Part shown: one piece after another, positions 19,087 to 28,889 of the stretch
How the letters are laid out: each line of letters opens with the position of its first letter
Position numbering within the stretch: position 1 is the stretch's first letter
NCBI GenBank assembly: GCA_024684515.1
Contig: JAIKWS010000055.1
Coordinates: 1 to 57,878 of the forward strand
Reading direction: 5' to 3'
DNA: 57,878 nt
Origin: Prevotella sp.
Lineage (GTDB): Bacteria; Bacteroidota; Bacteroidia; Bacteroidales; Bacteroidaceae
Position numbers and translations under genes: made by a program
The notes under the pieces: model-generated
What the model was told of the DNA's origin: nothing
Seen by the model: the letters and a program-made list of their open reading frames with translations, nothing else
Database searches by the model: none

Positions 19087-21243
19087 ATGAACAGAATAAA
19101 AGCACTTTCAACAAAAGCTTTCATGCTATTGGCACTTACCCTGACAGGTGGAGGGGGCTTGCTCCTCACTTCCTGTTCGGACGAGCCTGATAGCGAGCAT
19201 TTCTACACCTTCACGGGTGAGATGATGAGCGATTATCTGAAAAACCGTCCACAGTATAGCGAGTTCGCCGCTATCGTCGAACGTGCCAAGCTGATGGACC
19301 TGCTGGCCACTTACGGACAGTACACTTGCTTCTTGCCTTCTAACGATGCAGTAAACAAGTTCCTCAGTGATAAAGGACTGCAGAGTATCGATCAGCTGAG
19401 CGATGCCGACTGTGATACCATCGCACGTACTCACCTGGTGGCCAATATGTATTCTACTTTCGAGATGAACCAGGACCGTCTGACGACGTCAAACATGCTC
19501 GGGCGTTATCTGGCTACATCACAGGGTGTGGACAGCGACAGCAACGCTGTGGTTTACCTAGAAGGCATAGCACATATCATCTTCGAACAGACACTGGAAG
19601 ATGGAACGGTTGTTCATCAGAACGACTCTGTGGAGAATGGTATTGTCCAGCCTATTGATATGGTCATCGAGAAGTCAAATAGCTATATAGCTGATATCTT
19701 GCGTGACAATCCCAAGATCAGCATCTTCTACGAGGCCTTGGTGGCAACAGGCGTTCGTGAGCAGATCCTGTTGGTTGACGATCCTTCTTACGACAAGAAC
19801 CAGCCCAAATATCGCTACAAGTCCCACACCTGGCAGGAGGTGGCCTGGGTTCCAAGTACTAAGAAATATGGCTTCACGGCATTCGTAGAGCCAGACTCGG
19901 TCTACATGGCCAAGTTTGAAGAATACGGCATCTCAACGGGCAGTGGATCTCTTCGTGCCCTCTACGATCTGGCCTGTCAGATCTATGACCCTGTATTCCC
20001 TGACGATGTGAATGCCTCAGGTCACAGCTTTGAGAACCTCACCGACAGTGTGAATCCCCTGCATCGTTTCATGCAGTATCATATCATGACCCGCTACGTG
20101 CCAGGCACCAGTGACCTCACGGCATTGGTATGTAAGGAGACGAAAGAGGCTTTCGGTTTCGATTCCAAACTGATTAATCCTATTGACTGGTATCAGACGC
20201 TGTTGCCTCATACGATGCTGAAGATTGAACAGCTCACGATGGCAAGAGATGAGAAGGGCAACGACTGCCGCGGTGAAGACGTTAAGTACGTCAGCCGTCA
20301 CTTCATCAACCGTCGCTATGCAGCACCCGAATATACGTTCAGAGGTGCCCTGGTTGACAATACGGTAGAAAAAGAACCCGTACACGATGCCCTAAACGGC
20401 CACTATTTCTATGTAGACGATCTGGTGGTGTTCAGCTATGATGTACAGAACAAGGTTCAGAACCAGCGTATCCGTATGGACTTCTCGACGGTATGGCCAG
20501 AGGTGATGACCAATGATATGCGTCTGAAGGGTAACTATACTGTTGATGATAATGCCAGCACTCCTGATGATTCCAACGAGCCTAAGAATGGTAAGAACTA
20601 CTACTTCCCAGAGGGGTATCTGGATGGTGTGACCATCAATAACAATGGTTATCTGGTGATGCGTCGCCCACATTGTAACTTCTGGTCGTGGCAGGGTGAT
20701 GAGTGGAACCTCTTTGGTGACTACGATATGACCTTCCGCATTCCTCCCGTGCCCTATAGTGGTGACTGGCAGATGCGTCTTGGCTATTGTGCCATTGAGA
20801 CCCGTGGTGTCATGCAGAGCTATTTCGATGGTGTGCCTCAGGGTATTCCTGTTGACATGACTAGATACCTTAACACTGAGACTTACCTAGGCGACCGCTA
20901 TGTGGTTGACGAGTCACTTGGTGACTATAAGAAGAAGACCGACGAGGAAAAGGCAGAGGAGCAGAAGACGCTGAAGAACCTTGGTGTCTATCGTGACGGC
21001 CGTAGCCAGTATCACTTCTCTTCTGGTGGCTCCAAATACTATTTCTTGGGTAATGAGCGTACCCATCGCAAGATTGTCTATCAAGGCTATGTTGATGCCA
21101 CGAAAGATCACTATGTGCGCTTCCGTGTGGCTAGCGATGGTAAGCAGGGAAACAACAACGAGTTCATGTTCGATTTCTGGGAGATGGTGCCAAAGAGCGT
21201 CTATGGTGTAGACGGTGATGGTGCTATGGAAGACGATCTGTAA
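19087..21243 (+). CDS. Fasciclin (FAS1) domain lipoprotein, second copy
   Basis: A 718-residue lipoprotein with lipobox Cys30 (LLTSC). The start at 19087 (MNRIKAL) is preferred to 19054 because it gives a normal lipoprotein signal. An N-terminal FAS1 domain (about 40-170) includes YTCFLPSNDAVNKFL and DTIARTHLVANMY. A second FAS1-like part follows around residues 190-420. The C-terminal third (about 440-718) is a different beta-rich region containing YYFPEGYLDGVTINNNGY and a repeated tyrosine/tryptophan pattern, possibly a glycan-binding module. It lies between the first SusD and another fasciclin gene in one orientation, with gaps under 75 bases, so it is probably cotranscribed. Confidence 0.75.
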   Translation: MNRIKALSTKAFMLLALTLTGGGGLLLTSCSDEPDSEHFYTFTGEMMSDYLKNRPQYSEFAAIVERAKLMDLLATYGQYTCFLPSNDAVNKFLSDKGLQSIDQLSDADCDTIARTHLVANMYSTFEMNQDRLTTSNMLGRYLATSQGVDSDSNAVVYLEGIAHIIFEQTLEDGTVVHQNDSVENGIVQPIDMVIEKSNSYIADILRDNPKISIFYEALVATGVREQILLVDDPSYDKNQPKYRYKSHTWQEVAWVPSTKKYGFTAFVEPDSVYMAKFEEYGISTGSGSLRALYDLACQIYDPVFPDDVNASGHSFENLTDSVNPLHRFMQYHIMTRYVPGTSDLTALVCKETKEAFGFDSKLINPIDWYQTLLPHTMLKIEQLTMARDEKGNDCRGEDVKYVSRHFINRRYAAPEYTFRGALVDNTVEKEPVHDALNGHYFYVDDLVVFSYDVQNKVQNQRIRMDFSTVWPEVMTNDMRLKGNYTVDDNASTPDDSNEPKNGKNYYFPEGYLDGVTINNNGYLVMRRPHCNFWSWQGDEWNLFGDYDMTFRIPPVPYSGDWQMRLGYCAIETRGVMQSYFDGVPQGIPVDMTRYLNTETYLGDRYVVDESLGDYKKKTDEEKAEEQKTLKNLGVYRDGRSQYHFSSGGSKYYFLGNERTHRKIVYQGYVDATKDHYVRFRVASDGKQGNNNEFMFDFWEMVPKSVYGVDGDGAMEDDL

Positions 21244-21285
21244 GCGTTGCATGAATGGTTAATTATTAATGAACAGTGAAAGATT

Positions 21286-23139
21286 ATGATTTCCAAGTTA
21301 TATAATATAATGTATGCGGGCCTTGTTAGCTGCGGCATCGTCGTTGGCCTCACCGCCTGCAGTGATACGTGGGACGAGCACTACGAAAGCCTTGGCGACA
21401 GTAGTGGTATGCACGATGGTACGCTGTGGCAGGCTATCAAAAGCAATCCGGAACTGAGCAACTTTGCCAGTGTGATTGAAGGATGTGACTTCGCCAGATA
21501 TCTCGACGGCAGTCAGGTGTTTACCGTCTTTGCTCCCACCAATGATCAGTTCTCGCAGAGCGAGGCACAGGCGCTGATTGCCGACTATCAGCAGCAGGTG
21601 GCCGATAAGGTAGTGGAAGAGGACAATACAGTCCTGAAAGAGTTTATCCAGAACCATGTGGCACTTTACAACTATTCCGTGTCGTCAGCGAGTGAAGATT
21701 CCGTGACGCTCATGAATGGTAAGTATGCCGTGCTGAAGAGTACTGACATCGATGGTGTTAAGTTACTCACCAAGAACCAGCTTTATGGTAATGGCGTTCT
21801 CTATACGCTTGAAAAGCCAGTAAGTTACCTGTCGAATGTCTTCGAGTACATCCGTAAGGATGCTGATCTGGACAGCTTGCGATCGTTCCTCTACGATAGT
21901 AAGTTCTACAAGCGTGAGTTCATGCCTGAGCTCAGTGTGCCAGGAAGCATCGTCGATGGTAAGACGCAGTATCTGGACTCGGTATTCAAGCAGAGTAATG
22001 AGCTGTTCAGCATCATTGGCCGCATAAGCACTGAGGACAGCTCCTATATCATGGTGGCTCCCACCAATGCTGTGTGGAAACAGCTTATAGAAGAGTATGA
22101 GCCCTATTTCAACTATCCTGAGAATGTCAACCGTCGTGACTCTTTGGTATATACCAATAGCCGCAGGGCCATTGTAGAGGGAACAACCTTCAGCCGTACG
22201 TTCAATACCGATGAGTCGCTCAAGGACTCAGCGATGTCAGAGAGCAGCATGAAGGCTTACAGCTATCGTAAACAGATGTGGGGAGCCCCCTTCGAGTATT
22301 ATCAGTATCGTAAACCGCTCACCGCTCCTTATGGCGCTCTGGCACACAACGATAAGGTGACCTGTAGCAATGGTGAGGTATATAAGGCCTCACAATGGAA
22401 CATTGACAAGCTGATGTCATTCAATCGTTATATTATTGTTGAGGCTGAAAACCGTAATAGTATCAAGGAAGTCAGTAAGGTGCTTGATCATGGTGATTCT
22501 GTCAACTCCGTATCGGCAGTATCGCGCTATGTCACCAACGACAACCGCTTCTACGACCACGTCTGGAGTAATTCCTATGTGGAGTTCCAGCCCAATTACG
22601 CTACTGTGAACCATTCGGTCACCTTCAACCTGAAGGATGTGCTCTCTAACGTTGGCTATGATATCTATCTGGTCACGGCTCCTGCACTGGCCAGCGATAG
22701 CAATGCTACCGATGCTCAGCGCCTGCCGACTGTCGTTCGCTTCACCATCCATCAGCCTGGTAAGGCCGATGAGAAAATCAATGGCGAGAACGGCAAGGTG
22801 AAGGACTTTGTCACGACTGCTGACAGCATCGACTATCTGCTAGTGGCAGAAGACTACAAGTTTGATGTCTGTACCTATGGTGTCGATGACGAGGATATGC
22901 AGGCCACGCTGAAGGTGGAAACCCACGTTGGCAGTTCTCAGCTGCGTAACAATGTCTATACTCGTTCGATGCGTATTGACTGCGTCCTGCTCGTACCTCA
23001 TGGCTCGCTGGAGCTGGTCGATGCCTTGCCTAGCGACGATAATATCCCGTCAAAGGCCTGGGGCACACCCGGACTGCTGATGTATCCTCATGGCAAGTAC
23101 ACCGACCGGCCGTACAAGTGGTGGTATATGCAACGTTAA
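21286..23139 (+). CDS. Fasciclin (FAS1) domain lipoprotein, third copy
   Basis: A 617-residue lipoprotein with lipobox Cys25 (GLTAC) and mature start CSDTWDEHYE. The first FAS1 domain (about 45-195) shows SQVFTVFAPTNDQF and ends with the GNGVLYTL strand typical of the family. A second lies around 200-400 (SSYIMVAPTNAVW). The remaining C-terminal region is beta-rich and ends in WYMQR. It closely resembles the other two fasciclin lipoproteins of the operon in layout. It sits directly before the second SusC, as the 11040 gene sits before the first, so the operon looks like two fasciclin-SusC-SusD modules with one additional fasciclin gene. Confidence 0.77.
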   Translation: MISKLYNIMYAGLVSCGIVVGLTACSDTWDEHYESLGDSSGMHDGTLWQAIKSNPELSNFASVIEGCDFARYLDGSQVFTVFAPTNDQFSQSEAQALIADYQQQVADKVVEEDNTVLKEFIQNHVALYNYSVSSASEDSVTLMNGKYAVLKSTDIDGVKLLTKNQLYGNGVLYTLEKPVSYLSNVFEYIRKDADLDSLRSFLYDSKFYKREFMPELSVPGSIVDGKTQYLDSVFKQSNELFSIIGRISTEDSSYIMVAPTNAVWKQLIEEYEPYFNYPENVNRRDSLVYTNSRRAIVEGTTFSRTFNTDESLKDSAMSESSMKAYSYRKQMWGAPFEYYQYRKPLTAPYGALAHNDKVTCSNGEVYKASQWNIDKLMSFNRYIIVEAENRNSIKEVSKVLDHGDSVNSVSAVSRYVTNDNRFYDHVWSNSYVEFQPNYATVNHSVTFNLKDVLSNVGYDIYLVTAPALASDSNATDAQRLPTVVRFTIHQPGKADEKINGENGKVKDFVTTADSIDYLLVAEDYKFDVCTYGVDDEDMQATLKVETHVGSSQLRNNVYTRSMRIDCVLLVPHGSLELVDALPSDDNIPSKAWGTPGLLMYPHGKYTDRPYKWWYMQR

Positions 23140-23168
23140 TGTTCACATGACTTAAAAAAGGAAGATTT

Positions 23169-26100
23169 ATGAAACGATATATCTTATTTGGAATTACGCT
23201 GCTGATGGCTTTCCCCGCGAGCACCTTTGCCCAGGATGACCTGGAAGAAGAAGAGGTACAGGCTCCCGTCAAGATCATGAAAGTCAGGCAGAAGAAATAT
23301 GAAACGCGTACCGTCAGCGGCTCTGTCATCGATGCTGCCACCAAACAGCCGGTGGCGGGTGCCATCGTACGGGCTGCAGAGATTGACGGCTATAGCGTGC
23401 TGACAGAAGATGATGGTACTTACAAGATAAAGGTTCCGCTGTTCACCACAGCACTCTTTGTATCCACGACCGATTATAATCCCGTGCGCATAGGACTGTT
23501 GGAGGTTGAGAAGCAGAAGACGGTGCAGCTCTATCCTACTTCGTTTATGGCTGAATATAGCAACCAGACGAATGTACGCGGTGAGCAGTCATCAAAGGAT
23601 TTCGGATATACTAATGCGATGAATATCAAGTCGGAAATCGAATCGCAGCTAGGGGCCTATGTACATTCTGTCACCCGCAATGGTACTCCTGGCGTGGGAA
23701 GCGTGATGTTCGTGCAGGGCCTGAACTCCCTGAATGTCAACGCCCAGCCGCTGGTGGTCATCGACGATGTCATCATCGACCAGCAGTATGGACGTACCCT
23801 GCTGCACGATGGTTTCTACAATGATGTGCTCACCAATATCAATCCTGCCGACATAGAGAAGGTTACCGTGCTGCGTAACGGGACGGCCCTCTATGGTTCG
23901 AAGGGTGCCAATGGTGTGATCCTCATCCAGACACGTCGCAACAAGTCGATGGCTACGCGTATCACTGCCACGGCTTCCGTGGGTGTCAACCTGGAGCCTA
24001 AGTATATCTCTGTGATGGATGCCGGACAGTATCGCAGCTATGCCTCTGAGATGCTGAAGACGACCAATACCACCATCCGTAAGTTCAGCTTCCTCGACGA
24101 GGATCCAACCTATTATTATTACAACCAGTACCACCAGAATACCGACTGGAAAGACTATGTCTATCGCACTGCGTTCACCCAGAACTATGGTATTAATGTT
24201 GAGGGTGGTGACGATGTGGCCAACTATAACCTGTCAGTAGGCTATGGCAACTCCCAGAGCAATATGAAGGAGAACGGTATGGGACGTCTGAATGTTCGTT
24301 TCAATACCGATATCTCGCTATCACAGCACCTGGATGTCCGCTTCGATGCTTCGTTTGCCAATGTCACCCGTAACCTGCGCAATGACGGTGCTCCTGAGAG
24401 CTATGACGAGGGAACACCCAATGCTCCTAGCTTCCTGGCCTATGTGAAGAGCCCCTTCATGAGTGCTTATAGCTATGGACACGATGAGACTGGTAACGGA
24501 CGTTTTGCTGACAGTCACTATGATATCACACCGGAGACCTATCTCGCAGAGGCACTGGCCAACTATAACAGCTATAACTGGAAGCTGGGCAACCCCGCTG
24601 CTATCCTGGAGTATTCTGAAGGCGAGAACAAGAACCGCTTTGAGAATTCGATGCTCAACCTGACGGTAACGCCTAAGTATCAGTTCAATCCTAACTTCTA
24701 CGTGAGCGAGCACTTCAGCTACAACCTGGTGAACAGCAACGAGATGTACTACATTCCTATCAATGGTACTCCTCAGTACTATGTATCTAGTCTCGGTGGC
24801 TATCGTGAGAACGAGGTACGTTCGCTGGCATCCAAGCAGAACTCTGTGCAGAGCGACACCCGTGTGGACTGGCACAACCGCTTTGGTGCACACTTCCTGC
24901 ACGTCTTCGGTGGTGCTCGTATCAACTGGGAGAGCTATACCACCAATTCACAGGTGGGCTACAACACAGGTAGTGATAAGACCCCGTTCATGAGCGGTAG
25001 CTTGCAGGACAAGGATGTGGTTGGTGTCAATGAAAACTGGAATACCCTTTCTTGGTATGCACAGGCAGATTACAACTACAAGAGCCGCTACTATCTGCAG
25101 GCCAACCTGACTATCGACGGCTCTTCACGCTTTGGTGAGGACTCTGGCGATATCACATTGTTCAAGGCTCCCTGGGCTATCTTCCCAGGCCTGCAGGCAT
25201 CATGGGTAATCAGCAACGAGCCTTGGATGGCCAAGGTTGATGGCATTAACTATCTGCGTCTCTCTGCCGGCTATGACATCAGTGGAAATGACGATATTGA
25301 CTTCTATGCCGCACGCAGTTATTTCCGTGCCTCACAGTTCCTACATACCGTCTCCGGACTGTCGTTCGACGGCATTGGTAACAATGAAATCCAGTGGGAG
25401 ACAACCCGTCGTCTGAGCGTTGGACTGGAATCAAGTTTCCTGAACAACCGTCTGGGTGTCGGCTTCAACTATTTCCGCTCTACTACCGATAACCTGCTCA
25501 CCCGACAGTCACTGGGCTTCCTCAGTGGTCTTGAGATGAACTGGAACAATGGTGGTAAGCTGCAGAACGAAGGCTTCGACGTGAGTTTCAATGCCAAGGT
25601 GCTTGCCCTGAAGGACTGGCAGTGGCAGATTGGCGCTAGTGCTGGTCATTATAAGAATGAGATCAAGGAGCTCCCCGATGGTGCCCAGTATATCGACAAT
25701 CAGATTTACGGAGCTACCATCCGTACGCAGGTAGGCCAGGTGGCCAATGCCTTCTATGGCTATAAGAGCCTTGGCGTCTTTGCCAGCACTGAAGAAGCAC
25801 AGGCTGCCAACCTCTACTTCATGGCCGACAATGGTATTGACAAGAACTATTTCAAGGCTGGTGATGTGCATTTTGCCGACTTGAACAACGATGGTATGAT
25901 TACCGAGGCTGACCAGATGATTATTGGCGATCCTAACCCCGATATCTATGGTAATATCTTTACCACGGTGCAGTGGAAGCGTCTAAGACTGGACGTGCGT
26001 TTCAACTACTCTCTGGGTAACGATGTCTACAACTACATGCGTTCGCAGCTCGAGGGTGGCAGCCGCTTTATGAATCAGACCACAGCACTGGTTCGCCGTT

Positions 26101-26426
26101 GGCAGGTTGAAGGACAGAACACCGACGTACCTCGCATCTCCTTCCAGGATCCCATGGGCAACAGCCGTTTCAGCAATCGCTGGATTGAAGATGGCAGCTA
26201 CCTGCGTCTGAAGAGTGCTACACTCAGCTATGACCTGCCTCTGAAGTCAGAGTATATCCAGGGTTTGCAGTTCTGGGTGCAGGGCAACAACCTGCTCACC
26301 TTTACCAAGTATCTGGGTAGCGACCCCGAGTTCACCATGACCAGCAGCGTCATCGGACAGGGTATCGACCTGGGTCGTCTTGGACAGGGCCGCAACATTG
26401 TGGCAGGTGTGAAGATCAACTTGTAG
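23169..26426 (+). CDS. SusC/RagA-type TonB-dependent outer-membrane transporter (second pair)
   Basis: A 1085-residue importer. After the signal peptide (cut near TFAQ) comes an acidic linker (DDLEEEEVQ) before the carboxypeptidase-regulatory-like domain (about 45-125, GSVIDAATKQPVAGAIV). The plug follows, with SVMFVQGLNSLN, QPLVVIDD and NPADIEKVTVLRNGTALYGSKGANGVI. The barrel ends in VAGVKINL. The plug segment has RNGTALYG where the usual motif reads KDA(A)AIYG, so the sequence is divergent from the first SusC and the pair is not a recent duplication. The gene starts 29 bases after the third fasciclin gene. Confidence 0.94.
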   Translation: MKRYILFGITLLMAFPASTFAQDDLEEEEVQAPVKIMKVRQKKYETRTVSGSVIDAATKQPVAGAIVRAAEIDGYSVLTEDDGTYKIKVPLFTTALFVSTTDYNPVRIGLLEVEKQKTVQLYPTSFMAEYSNQTNVRGEQSSKDFGYTNAMNIKSEIESQLGAYVHSVTRNGTPGVGSVMFVQGLNSLNVNAQPLVVIDDVIIDQQYGRTLLHDGFYNDVLTNINPADIEKVTVLRNGTALYGSKGANGVILIQTRRNKSMATRITATASVGVNLEPKYISVMDAGQYRSYASEMLKTTNTTIRKFSFLDEDPTYYYYNQYHQNTDWKDYVYRTAFTQNYGINVEGGDDVANYNLSVGYGNSQSNMKENGMGRLNVRFNTDISLSQHLDVRFDASFANVTRNLRNDGAPESYDEGTPNAPSFLAYVKSPFMSAYSYGHDETGNGRFADSHYDITPETYLAEALANYNSYNWKLGNPAAILEYSEGENKNRFENSMLNLTVTPKYQFNPNFYVSEHFSYNLVNSNEMYYIPINGTPQYYVSSLGGYRENEVRSLASKQNSVQSDTRVDWHNRFGAHFLHVFGGARINWESYTTNSQVGYNTGSDKTPFMSGSLQDKDVVGVNENWNTLSWYAQADYNYKSRYYLQANLTIDGSSRFGEDSGDITLFKAPWAIFPGLQASWVISNEPWMAKVDGINYLRLSAGYDISGNDDIDFYAARSYFRASQFLHTVSGLSFDGIGNNEIQWETTRRLSVGLESSFLNNRLGVGFNYFRSTTDNLLTRQSLGFLSGLEMNWNNGGKLQNEGFDVSFNAKVLALKDWQWQIGASAGHYKNEIKELPDGAQYIDNQIYGATIRTQVGQVANAFYGYKSLGVFASTEEAQAANLYFMADNGIDKNYFKAGDVHFADLNNDGMITEADQMIIGDPNPDIYGNIFTTVQWKRLRLDVRFNYSLGNDVYNYMRSQLEGGSRFMNQTTALVRRWQVEGQNTDVPRISFQDPMGNSRFSNRWIEDGSYLRLKSATLSYDLPLKSEYIQGLQFWVQGNNLLTFTKYLGSDPEFTMTSSVIGQGIDLGRLGQGRNIVAGVKINL

Positions 26427-26468
26427 CGCTCGCGCTAATGAATAATGAATAATTAATAATGAGTAATT

Positions 26469-28334
26469 ATGATTAGTTTCAAAAACAAATATTATCATAG
26501 GGTTGCCTCGGCATGCTGCGTCATGGCCACATTCCTCATGGGTGCTGTCTCACTTACGTCGTGCGATGACTTCTTCAAGCAGGAGTCTGACGACGTGCTC
26601 TATGCCGACAAGGAGCATCTTGACAACGCCGTTGATACCATGTACTCTGTGACAGGTATCCTCAATAAGCTGCAGGCCCTGGCCGATCGCACCGTCCTTC
26701 TGGGTGAGGTGCGTGGAGACCTGGTTGATTTGACCATCGAAGCCAGCAACGACCTGCGTGAGCTGGCATCACTAAGTGTCAGTGACAACAATATCTATAA
26801 CCAGCCCAGCGACTACTATGCCGTCATCAACAACTGCAACTATTTCATTGCCCATGCTGATACGGCACTGCGTACCAACAGCAATGAATATGTCTTCCTA
26901 GAGGAGTATTGTGCAGTGAAGGCCATCCGTGCCTGGACCTATCTGCAGCTGGTGCTTAACTATGGTCAGGTGCCCTTCTATACTGAGCCCCTGCTCAGCA
27001 AGGAGGCTGCCGAGGAAGCAGAGACAGCCAGTGTCGCTGACCTTCAGACCATCTGTTCGTATTTCATCAACGACCTGGTAGCGTTGCCTGCTCGCTACGC
27101 TGCTACCCATCTTAACTATCGTACCATCCGTGGCGTTGACTCCCGTGTGCTCTTCTTCCCGCTTTGTCTGATCCGTGCTGAGCTGTATCTCTGGCGTGCT
27201 TCTGCCACAGGCAGCAAGGAGGACTACCGCCAGGCAGCACTCAACTACTATCAGTACATCAACGAGCGTAATGGTACCAATTCGGCCTATCCAACAGATA
27301 TTACGTATGTGATGTGGGATAGGGGATCATCCACATGGACAGGTGTGACCAGTCGTATGTCTGGCGACACTGAGAGCTACAGCGAAAATGGTGAGCTTAT
27401 CACGATGATTGCTGGTGACTCTATTCGTGCCGAGGGTAACTATAGTGAGTTGCGTAATCTCTTCAATTCGACTGAAGAGAACGATAACAAGTACAGTATC
27501 ACACCTTCGCTGGGCATGGAGGAAATCTCTGAATCGCAGGCCTACTGCCAGCTGTCTTATGATGGCTATAGCGTCAGCTATGCTCCTTCCGGACTGCCCG
27601 ATCACCAGTCTGGTGACCTTCGCTTGTCTAATTACTGGAGTGAGGGTTTTGGACGCGACCGTGCAACGGGTGAGCGTATCGAGACACAGACCATCTACAA
27701 GTATCGTACTCGTAATGTGCACATCTATCGTCGCATGATGGTTTATATTCGTCTGGCTGAGGCACTCAATGGTGCTGGCTATCCACGCATGGCCTATCAG
27801 ATCCTGTCCGAAGGACTTAGCGACAGGGTGATGCAGGAGAAGGTGTTCCCCTACTATGATACCGAGGACAAGAGTGACTCGCTCTTCCTGGCTAAGTTCG
27901 AATTCCCCGACACTCGTTATGCCGTGCTTGACGTTGGCGATCTGGGAGCCGGAACAATGGTTGCTACCCACAACATGATGGGTATTCATACACGTGGCTC
28001 TGGCTGGACGCCTATGAACGAGTACTATATGCTGCCTAACGACACCATCGAGCCCGATCTTGGCAAGCGTGCACAGCTCATTGCCGAGCAGCAGCTCTTC
28101 GTAGACAGCCTCCTGCTGAACGAGAATGCACTGGAGTTTGCCTTCGAGGGAACCCGCTACTATGACCTGATGCGTTTCGCCATGCGTAGCGACAATCCTG
28201 GCGCACTGATGAAGAAATTCATCTATGCCCGTAAGGGACAGGAGCAGGCTGGGCAGATGCAGTCAGAGATTAAGGTAGATCTCAGTGACCAGCGTAACTG
28301 GTATCTGAGTTGGAAAGGAAAGATTGGCTATTAA
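26469..28334 (+). CDS. SusD/RagB-family surface glycan-binding lipoprotein (second pair)
   Basis: A 621-residue lipoprotein with lipobox Cys32 (SLTSC) and mature start CDDFFKQESDDVLY. SusD-type helices are visible (VKAIRAWTYLQLVLNYGQVPFYTEP), and the RagB C-terminal block reads ALEFAFEGTRYYDLMRFAMR near residues 557-576. The protein is longer than many SusD proteins because of an inserted segment around residues 280-420, which could shape the binding site. It is the last gene of the 17-kb operon. A hairpin and more than 1 kb of repeats follow it. Confidence 0.92.
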   Translation: MISFKNKYYHRVASACCVMATFLMGAVSLTSCDDFFKQESDDVLYADKEHLDNAVDTMYSVTGILNKLQALADRTVLLGEVRGDLVDLTIEASNDLRELASLSVSDNNIYNQPSDYYAVINNCNYFIAHADTALRTNSNEYVFLEEYCAVKAIRAWTYLQLVLNYGQVPFYTEPLLSKEAAEEAETASVADLQTICSYFINDLVALPARYAATHLNYRTIRGVDSRVLFFPLCLIRAELYLWRASATGSKEDYRQAALNYYQYINERNGTNSAYPTDITYVMWDRGSSTWTGVTSRMSGDTESYSENGELITMIAGDSIRAEGNYSELRNLFNSTEENDNKYSITPSLGMEEISESQAYCQLSYDGYSVSYAPSGLPDHQSGDLRLSNYWSEGFGRDRATGERIETQTIYKYRTRNVHIYRRMMVYIRLAEALNGAGYPRMAYQILSEGLSDRVMQEKVFPYYDTEDKSDSLFLAKFEFPDTRYAVLDVGDLGAGTMVATHNMMGIHTRGSGWTPMNEYYMLPNDTIEPDLGKRAQLIAEQQLFVDSLLLNENALEFAFEGTRYYDLMRFAMRSDNPGALMKKFIYARKGQEQAGQMQSEIKVDLSDQRNWYLSWKGKIGY

Positions 28335-28445
28335 GTCGTTTTAGAAAAACGGGTGGCTATAAGATAGCATCCAGCAGTGTTCCTTCGCACTCCTCCGCAA
28401 TGCAGGACGAGGAAGGACACGAACAACAAAGATAAGATATGGAAA

Positions 28446-28478
28446 AAGGGACGTGAGGAATCATACCTCGCGTCCCTT
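28446..28478 (+). terminator. Hairpin after the fasciclin-SusCD operon, possible terminator
   Basis: AAGGGACGTGAGG at 28446-28458 pairs with CCTCGCGTCCCTT at 28466-28478 with one T-G wobble, giving a 13-bp stem and a 7-base loop about 110 bases past the last stop. No T-run follows, so it may protect or process the transcript instead of terminating it. Confidence 0.45.
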
Positions 28479-28618
28479 CGCGTTATCGCGGTACCCCAGG
28501 AGATCACCAAGCCTTTACGTCATATATGTTCAAACACAACAACAATGCTCAGTTTTATACTGACAATCGGATATTGGCATAACTAGACTTCTCATGCTCT
28601 AATAAGCACCTTCTCCCC

Positions 28619-28717
28619 CTCTAAGCAAGCTCTAGGCATACTCTAGGCATACTCTTGAGCTTGCTTAGAGTATGCCTAGAGTATGCTTAGAGTATGCTTA
28701 GAGCTTGCCTAGAGCAA
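28619..28717. repeat. Nine 11-bp units with inverted halves
   Basis: Units begin every 11 bases from 28619. The first four (CTCTAGGCATA and variants) are the reverse complement of the following five (GCCTAGAGTAT, GCTTAGAGTAT, GCTTAGAGCTT), so the array can fold into a long hairpin centred near 28660. The core CTAGAG recurs in each right-half unit with little variation. Confidence 0.9.
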
Positions 28718-28768
28718 TTTCACACCAGCTAATACGAGTTGAAAAAGCGTGTAGTCAAGCCTAATGGA

Positions 28769-28845
28769 TATGCTCAGGGTATGGCTAAGGTTTTGCCAAG
28801 GTTTTGCCAAGGTTTTGCTAAAGCTTGGGTAGGGTTTGAGTAAGG
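28769..28845. repeat. Seven imperfect 11-bp units, TTTTGCCAAGG type
   Basis: Units start at 28769, 28780, 28791, 28802, 28813, 28824 and 28835. Two are identical (TTTTGCCAAGG) and the others keep the RG end and a pyrimidine-A or T-A core. A degenerate unit may precede at 28758. The sequence differs from the array 50 bases upstream but the period is the same. Confidence 0.8.
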
Positions 28846-28889
28846 CAGGAAAAAGTGAAGACGTTTTTCTGAAATACTGGAATTTCATG

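Noticed and set aside
13787..28334. Assignment of the SusCD pairs as the xylan system XusABCD
   Set aside because: The tandem pair and the nearby GH10 invite it, but the fasciclin genes and missing XusE-GH10 order do not fit, and sequence alone cannot give the substrate.
28446..28478. Firm call of a rho-independent terminator
   Set aside because: The stem is good but there is no T-run, so it is listed only with modest confidence.
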